From the NCBI RefSeq assembly GCF_017161565.1, contig NZ_CP066796.1, positions 1,178,001-1,242,000 on the forward strand: DNA of 64,000 nucleotides, given 5' to 3'. Below are positions 58,921 through 64,000 of the stretch, in pieces. The translations under genes and the position numbers were made by a program. Source of the DNA: Erwinia amylovora (lineage in GTDB: Bacteria; Pseudomonadota; Gammaproteobacteria; Enterobacterales; Enterobacteriaceae). Positions within the stretch are counted from its first letter, which is position 1. Every line of letters begins with the position of its first letter. A model generated the notes under the pieces. It had not been told where the DNA came from. It was given only the letters and a program-made list of their open reading frames with translations, and did no database searches.

Positions 58921-61728
58921 ATGCAGAACAGCGCGATGAAACCCTGGCTGGACTCCTCCTGGCTGGCCGGCGCGAACCAGTCCTACATAGAGCAGCTCTA
59001 TGAGGACTTTCTAACCGATCCTGACTCTGTCGATGTGGCCTGGAAGTCTCTTTTCCAGCAGCTTCCTGGTACTGGGGTTAGACCTGAACAAATTCACTCC
59101 ACCACCCGCGAATACTTCCGCCGCCTGGCGAAAGACGCTTCGCGTTACAACACTCCCATCAGCGACCCTGCAACCAATGCCAAGCAGGTTAAGGTACTGC
59201 AACTGATCAACGCGTTTCGTTTTCGCGGCCATCAGCAGGCCAACCTTGACCCACTTGGGCTATGGAAACAGGAGCCGGTAGCGGATCTTGACCCGGGCTA
59301 CCACGGCCTGAATGAGGCGGATTTCCAGGAAAGTTTCAACGTAGGATCTTTTGCCATCGGCAAAGAGACGATGAAACTGGCCGACCTTTACGCGGCGCTA
59401 AAGCAAACCTATTGCGGTTCCATTGGCGCGGAATATATGCACATCACCAATACAGATGAGAAGCGCTGGATTCAACAGCGTCTTGAATCGGTGGTGGGGC
59501 AGGCTTCCTACTCTGTGGAAGAGAAAAAAGGTTTCCTCAGGCAGCTAACCGCCGCAGAAGGCCTGGAACGTTATCTCGGGGCGAAATTCCCCGGTGCGAA
59601 ACGCTTCTCGCTGGAAGGGGGGGATGCGCTGGTGCCGATGCTGAACGAGATGATCCGCCATGCCGGTAAAAGCGGCACGCGCGAAGTGGTGCTGGGTATG
59701 GCGCACCGTGGCCGTCTGAACGTACTCATCAACGTGCTGGGCAAAAAGCCGCAGGACCTGTTCGACGAGTTCTCCGGCAAGCATAAAGAACATCTCGGTA
59801 CCGGTGACGTTAAGTACCATATGGGCTTCTCTTCCGATGTTGAAACCGAAGGCGGTATGGTTCACCTGGCGCTGGCGTTTAACCCGTCGCATCTGGAGAT
59901 CGTCAGCCCGGTAGTGATGGGATCGGTTCGTGCCCGCCTCGATCGTCTTGACCAGCCTGGCAGCAACAAAGTGTTGCCGATTACCATTCACGGCGATGCA
60001 GCGGTGATTGGCCAGGGTGTGGTGCAGGAAACCCTGAACATGTCCGAGGCGCGCGGTTATGAAGTGGGCGGTACGGTGCGTATCGTGATCAACAACCAGA
60101 TTGGTTTCACCACCTCAAACCCGAAAGATGCCCGTTCTACGCAGTACTGCACCGATATTGGTAAAATGGTGATGGCACCTATCTTCCACGTCAACGCTGA
60201 CGACCCGGAAGCGGTTGCCTTCGTCACCCGTCTGGCGTTGGATTTCCGTAACACCTTTAAACGCGATGTGTTTATCGATCTGGTTTGCTATCGACGTCAC
60301 GGTCACAACGAAGCGGATGAGCCAAGTGCCACGCAGCCGGTGATGTACCAGAAAATCAAAAAGCATCCCACGCCGCGTAAAATCTACGCTGACAAGCTGG
60401 AAGCCGGGCAGGTTGCCAGCCTGGAAGATGCCACGGAAATGGTCAACCTGTACCGTGATGCCTTAGATGAAGGCGAGTGCGTGGTGCCGGAATGGCGACC
60501 GATGAGCCTGCACTCCTTCACCTGGTCACCGTATCTGAACCACGACTGGGACGAGAGTTATCCGGAGCGCATCGAACTGAAGCGCCTGCAGGAGCTGGCT
60601 AAGCGCATCAGTACCGTACCGGAAGCGGTAGAGATGCAATCGAGAGTGACGAAAATCTACAACGACCGTGCAGATATGGCCGCTGGCAACAAGCCGTTCG
60701 ACTGGGGCGCGGCGGAAAACCTCGCCTATGCCACGCTGGTGGATGAGGGCATTCCATGCCGTCTCTCCGGTGAGGATATGGGGCGCGGTACCTTCTTCCA
60801 TCGTCATGCGGTGATCCACAACCAGTCTAACGGTTCGACTTACACCCCGCTGCAGCATATCCATAACGGTCAGGGCACCTTCAAAGTATGGGACTCCGTG
60901 CTGTCGGAAGAAGCGGTACTGGCGTTTGAATATGGCTATGCGACTGCGGAACCGCGCACGCTGACCATCTGGGAAGCACAGTTTGGTGACTTTGCCAACG
61001 GCGCTCAGGTAGTCATCGACCAGTTCATCAGTTCCGGCGAGCAGAAATGGGGCCGCATGTGTGGTCTGGTGATGCTGCTGCCTCACGGCTACGAAGGGCA
61101 GGGGCCGGAGCACTCCTCCGCGCGTCTTGAACGCTATCTGCAGCTATGCGCCGAGCAGAATATGCAGGTTTGCGTCCCTTCTACGCCCGCACAGGTTTAC
61201 CATATGCTGCGCCGCCAGGCGCTGCGCGGCATGCGTCGCCCGTTGGTGGTGATGTCGCCTAAGTCACTTTTACGTCATCCGCTGGCAGTATCTTCTCTGG
61301 AAGAGTTGGCTAACGGTGCTTTCCAGCCGGCGATTGGCGAAATCGATGCGCTTGATGCGAAGTCGGTGAAACGCGTGGTGCTGTGTTCCGGTAAGGTTTA
61401 CTACGACCTGCTGGATAAGCGCCGCAAGAATGAGCAAACCGATGTCGCTATTGTGCGCATTGAGCAGCTCTATCCGTTCCCCCATAAAGCGGTTCAGGAT
61501 GTGTTGAAGCAGTATTCCCACGTACATGATTTTGTCTGGTGTCAGGAAGAGCCACTCAATCAGGGGGCATGGTACTGCAGTCAGCATCATTTCCGTGAAA
61601 TCGTCCCGTTTGGGGCTTCATTACGTTATGCCGGTCGCCCTGCCTCTGCATCGCCGGCAGTGGGTTATATGTCCGTTCACCAGCAGCAGCAGCAAGATCT
61701 GGTTAATGACGCGCTGAACGTTGAATAA
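58921..61728 (+). CDS. sucA: 2-oxoglutarate dehydrogenase E1
   Basis: A 935-residue thiamine-diphosphate decarboxylase of the 2-oxoglutarate dehydrogenase complex. The N-terminal E2-binding segment has MKPWLDSSWLAGANQSYIEQ; the ThDP fold carries GMAHRGRLNVL, HGDAAVIGQGVVQETLNMS and a GDxxN-like NNQIGFTTS region; the transketolase-like C-terminal half has EAQFGDFANGAQVVIDQFIS. The mRNA leader contains the AAAGGTTCC repeats. The upstream GGGATCAC gives only a weak ribosome site. Confidence 0.97.
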   Translation: MQNSAMKPWLDSSWLAGANQSYIEQLYEDFLTDPDSVDVAWKSLFQQLPGTGVRPEQIHSTTREYFRRLAKDASRYNTPISDPATNAKQVKVLQLINAFRFRGHQQANLDPLGLWKQEPVADLDPGYHGLNEADFQESFNVGSFAIGKETMKLADLYAALKQTYCGSIGAEYMHITNTDEKRWIQQRLESVVGQASYSVEEKKGFLRQLTAAEGLERYLGAKFPGAKRFSLEGGDALVPMLNEMIRHAGKSGTREVVLGMAHRGRLNVLINVLGKKPQDLFDEFSGKHKEHLGTGDVKYHMGFSSDVETEGGMVHLALAFNPSHLEIVSPVVMGSVRARLDRLDQPGSNKVLPITIHGDAAVIGQGVVQETLNMSEARGYEVGGTVRIVINNQIGFTTSNPKDARSTQYCTDIGKMVMAPIFHVNADDPEAVAFVTRLALDFRNTFKRDVFIDLVCYRRHGHNEADEPSATQPVMYQKIKKHPTPRKIYADKLEAGQVASLEDATEMVNLYRDALDEGECVVPEWRPMSLHSFTWSPYLNHDWDESYPERIELKRLQELAKRISTVPEAVEMQSRVTKIYNDRADMAAGNKPFDWGAAENLAYATLVDEGIPCRLSGEDMGRGTFFHRHAVIHNQSNGSTYTPLQHIHNGQGTFKVWDSVLSEEAVLAFEYGYATAEPRTLTIWEAQFGDFANGAQVVIDQFISSGEQKWGRMCGLVMLLPHGYEGQGPEHSSARLERYLQLCAEQNMQVCVPSTPAQVYHMLRRQALRGMRRPLVVMSPKSLLRHPLAVSSLEELANGAFQPAIGEIDALDAKSVKRVVLCSGKVYYDLLDKRRKNEQTDVAIVRIEQLYPFPHKAVQDVLKQYSHVHDFVWCQEEPLNQGAWYCSQHHFREIVPFGASLRYAGRPASASPAVGYMSVHQQQQQDLVNDALNVE

Positions 61729-61741
61729 TTAAGGAAAGAAA

Positions 61742-62962
61742 ATGAGTAGCGTAGATATCGTTGTTCCTGACCTGCCTGAGTCCGTGGCTGACGCCACCGT
61801 AGCCACCTGGCACAAAAAAACCGGCGACAGCGTCAAGCGTGATGAAGTGCTGGTGGAAATCGAAACCGATAAAGTAGTGCTGGAAGTACCGGCCTCTGCC
61901 GACGGCGTGCTGGAAGCGATCCTTGAAGAAGAGGGTGCCACGGTGATTTCCCGTCAGGCGCTGGGTCGCCTGAAAGAGGGCAACAGCGGTGGCAAAGAGA
62001 CCTCTGCCAAAGCCGAAGCCAATGAATCGACGCCAGCACAGCGCCAGACGGCATCGCTGGAAGAAGAAAGCAACGATGCACTTAGCCCGGCTATTCGTCG
62101 CCTGATTGCCGAGCACAGCCTTGACCCGGCAGCGATTAAAGGCAGCGGTGTCGGCGGGCGCATCACGCGTGAGGACGTGGAAAAACATCTGGCGCAGGCT
62201 GCCCCGGCGACCAAAGCTGCACCTGAAGCGGCAGAAGCGGCTGTCCCCGCCGATCTGGCGAACCGCAGTGAAAAACGTGTGCCCATGACTCGTCTGCGCA
62301 AGCGCGTGGCCGAACGTCTGCTGGAAGCGAAGAACAGCACCGCCATGCTGACCACCTTCAATGAAGTGAACATGCAGCCGATTATGGCGCTGCGAAAGCA
62401 GTATGGCGAAGCGTTCGAAAAACGTCACGGCGTCCGTCTGGGCTTTATGTCCTTCTATATCAAAGCGGTAGTAGAAGCCCTGAAGCGTTACCCGGAAGTG
62501 AATGCGTCAATCGACGGGACGGATGTGGTTTACCATAACTACTTTGACGTCAGTATTGCCGTCTCTACGCCACGCGGCCTGGTAACCCCGGTGCTGAAAG
62601 ATGTGGATGCGCTGAGCATGGCCGATATTGAAAAGAAAATCAAAGAGCTGGCGGTGAAAGGCCGTGATGGCAAGCTCACCGTCGACGAACTGACCGGCGG
62701 TAACTTCACTATCACTAATGGTGGTGTCTTTGGTTCACTGATGTCCACGCCGATCATCAACCCGCCACAGAGCGCTATTCTTGGTATGCATGCGATCAAA
62801 GATCGCCCGATGGCGGTTAATGGTCAGGTGGTGATCTTGCCAATGATGTATCTGGCGCTCTCTTACGATCACCGTCTGATTGATGGCCGTGAATCCGTTG
62901 GCTATCTGGTGGCGATCAAAGAGCTGCTGGAAGACCCGGCTCGTCTGCTGCTGGACGTCTAA
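61742..62962 (+). CDS. sucB: 2-oxoglutarate dehydrogenase E2, dihydrolipoyl succinyltransferase
   Basis: A 406-residue core subunit. Lipoyl domain 1-77 with lipoyl-Lys44 (ETDKVVLEV), peripheral-subunit-binding domain about 110-150 ([15 protein letters not shown]), and catalytic domain with His377 and Asp381 (HRLIDG). The lipoyl group comes from LipB and LipA encoded at the start of the window. AAGGAAAG precedes the ATG, 13 bases after sucA. Confidence 0.97.
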   Translation: MSSVDIVVPDLPESVADATVATWHKKTGDSVKRDEVLVEIETDKVVLEVPASADGVLEAILEEEGATVISRQALGRLKEGNSGGKETSAKAEANESTPAQRQTASLEEESNDALSPAIRRLIAEHSLDPAAIKGSGVGGRITREDVEKHLAQAAPATKAAPEAAEAAVPADLANRSEKRVPMTRLRKRVAERLLEAKNSTAMLTTFNEVNMQPIMALRKQYGEAFEKRHGVRLGFMSFYIKAVVEALKRYPEVNASIDGTDVVYHNYFDVSIAVSTPRGLVTPVLKDVDALSMADIEKKIKELAVKGRDGKLTVDELTGGNFTITNGGVFGSLMSTPIINPPQSAILGMHAIKDRPMAVNGQVVILPMMYLALSYDHRLIDGRESVGYLVAIKELLEDPARLLLDV

Positions 62963-63055
62963 ACCCTGGCGTGTGGCATGGAATAATGCCGCACCCATTC
63001 CTGGATGGCTGCGTAAGGCAGCCACGTCTTTTCAGACCTGAATGGATATAACATC

Positions 63056-64000
63056 ATGAACTTACACGAGTATCAGGCAAAACAGTTGTTCGCACGGTAT
63101 GGCTTACCGGCACCAACCGGTTATGCCTGCACAACGCCGCGTGAAGCAGAAGAAGCCGCCTCCAAGATTGGTGCTGGCCCGTGGGTAGTGAAATGTCAGG
63201 TTCATGCCGGTGGCCGTGGTAAAGCGGGCGGCGTGAAGGTTGTCAACAGCAAAGAAGATATCCGCACATTTGCCGAAAACTGGCTGGGTAAACGTCTGGT
63301 GACCTATCAGACTGACGCTGGCGGTCAGCCGGTAAACCAGATCCTGGTTGAAGCCGCCACCGATATCGATAAAGAACTTTATCTCGGCGCGGTGGTTGAC
63401 CGTGGTACCCGCCGGGTGGTGTTTATGGCTTCCACCGAAGGTGGGGTTGAAATCGAAAAGGTGGCGGAAGAAACCCCGCACCTGATCCACAAAATGGCGC
63501 TCGATCCACTGACCGGTCCCCAGCCTTATCAGGGCCGCGAGCTGGCGTTTAAGCTCGGGCTTAGCGGTAAGCAGGTAGGGCAGTTCACCAAGATCTTTAT
63601 GGGGCTGGCAACGCTGTTCCTTGAGCGCGATCTGGCGCTGGTTGAGATCAACCCGCTGGTTGTCACCAAACAGGGCGATCTGGTGTGCCTCGATGGCAAG
63701 CTGACCGCCGACGGCAATGCGCTGTTCCGCCAGCCCGATCTGCGCGAAATGCGTGACCCAAGCCAGGAAGACTCGCGTGAAGCGCATGCCGCCCAGTGGG
63801 AACTGAACTATGTTGCCCTGGAAGGCAACATTGGCTGCATGGTTAACGGTGCCGGCCTGGCGATGGGTACCATGGACATTGTGAAACTGAGCGGTGGTCA
63901 GCCGGCAAACTTCCTCGACGTGGGCGGCGGTGCGACCAAAGAGCGCGTTACCGAAGCCTTTAAAATCATTCTGTCTGACGACGCGGTGAAAGCGGTGTTC
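63056..64000 (+). CDS. sucC: succinyl-CoA synthetase beta subunit (partial, runs off the window)
   Basis: The first 315 codons of a gene of about 388 codons; the frame is open to the last base. N-terminal ATP-grasp domain ([36 protein letters not shown]) and the start of the CoA-ligase domain ([25 protein letters not shown]). Makes ATP or GTP from succinyl-CoA with SucD. A GGCTGC/GCAGCC hairpin (63007-63023) lies between sucB and this gene. Confidence 0.97.
   Translation, partial: MNLHEYQAKQLFARYGLPAPTGYACTTPREAEEAASKIGAGPWVVKCQVHAGGRGKAGGVKVVNSKEDIRTFAENWLGKRLVTYQTDAGGQPVNQILVEAATDIDKELYLGAVVDRGTRRVVFMASTEGGVEIEKVAEETPHLIHKMALDPLTGPQPYQGRELAFKLGLSGKQVGQFTKIFMGLATLFLERDLALVEINPLVVTKQGDLVCLDGKLTADGNALFRQPDLREMRDPSQEDSREAHAAQWELNYVALEGNIGCMVNGAGLAMGTMDIVKLSGGQPANFLDVGGGATKERVTEAFKIILSDDAVKAVF

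Noticed and set aside
61703..62428. 241-codon frame antisense to sucB
   Set aside because: Complement of the lipoyl domain and linker; Phe/Arg-rich shadow.
63104..63787. 227-codon frame antisense to sucC
   Set aside because: Complement of the ATP-grasp domain of SucC, which is clearly coding on the plus strand.

Overview
The window is ordinary chromosomal DNA from an enterobacterium. Nearly every gene has a close E. coli counterpart, in an order matching the 14-17 min part of the E. coli map (tatE-lipA through sucC). The genus is an inference. Protein divergence from E. coli, the missing E. coli accessory genes and a 200-bp palindromic repeat between nagE and glnS all suggest the Erwinia/Pantoea group. 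I recognise no phage, insertion sequence, CRISPR array, rRNA or secretion island, and I found no new multi-gene system. The points worth a second look are gene decay, changed synteny, likely regulatory RNA or DNA sites, and non-ATG starts.

Layout. 1-1.5 kb: possible small membrane ORF, a nitrilase-type amidase and tatE. 1.5-15 kb, mostly minus strand: lipoate genes lipA and lipB, ybeD, the cell-elongation cluster dacA-rlpA-mrdB-mrdA-rlmH-rsfS, then nadD-holA-lptE-leuS. 15-26 kb: ybeL, the glutamate/aspartate importer gltIJKL with an apparent SroC-type sRNA in its intergenic region, and lnt-corC-ybeY-ybeZ-miaB. 25.8-29.5 kb: ubiF, a six-gene tRNA operon (Met-Leu-Gln-Met-Gln-Gln) with a strong promoter, and asnB. 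29.8-36.1 kb: the divergent N-acetylglucosamine regulon nagBACD/nagE. 36.2-43.4 kb: repeat element, glnS, a frameshifted gene remnant, an Mtr-type tryptophan permease behind a trp-like promoter, fur, fldA, ybfE, ybfF and seqA. 43.4-53.5 kb: pgm, kdpE without kdpD, ybfA, ybgA-phrB-ybgI, the 5-oxoprolinase genes pxpBCA, an N-terminally decayed pcp and nei. 53.5-64 kb: gltA divergent from sdhCDAB-sucABC. sucC runs off the end.

How the genes connect. lipB and lipA make the lipoyl group carried by SucB. gltA, sdh and suc form a TCA-cycle block. lnt and lptE serve outer-membrane biogenesis. mrdA, mrdB, rlpA and dacA shape peptidoglycan. nagE, nagB, nagA, nagC and nagD take up, degrade and regulate amino sugars. 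The pxp genes and pcp concern pyroglutamate, from free 5-oxoproline and from peptides respectively.

Starts were moved from the longest reading frame wherever a ribosome site or alignment with remembered E. coli proteins supported it. Comparisons with E. coli are from memory, not from a search.
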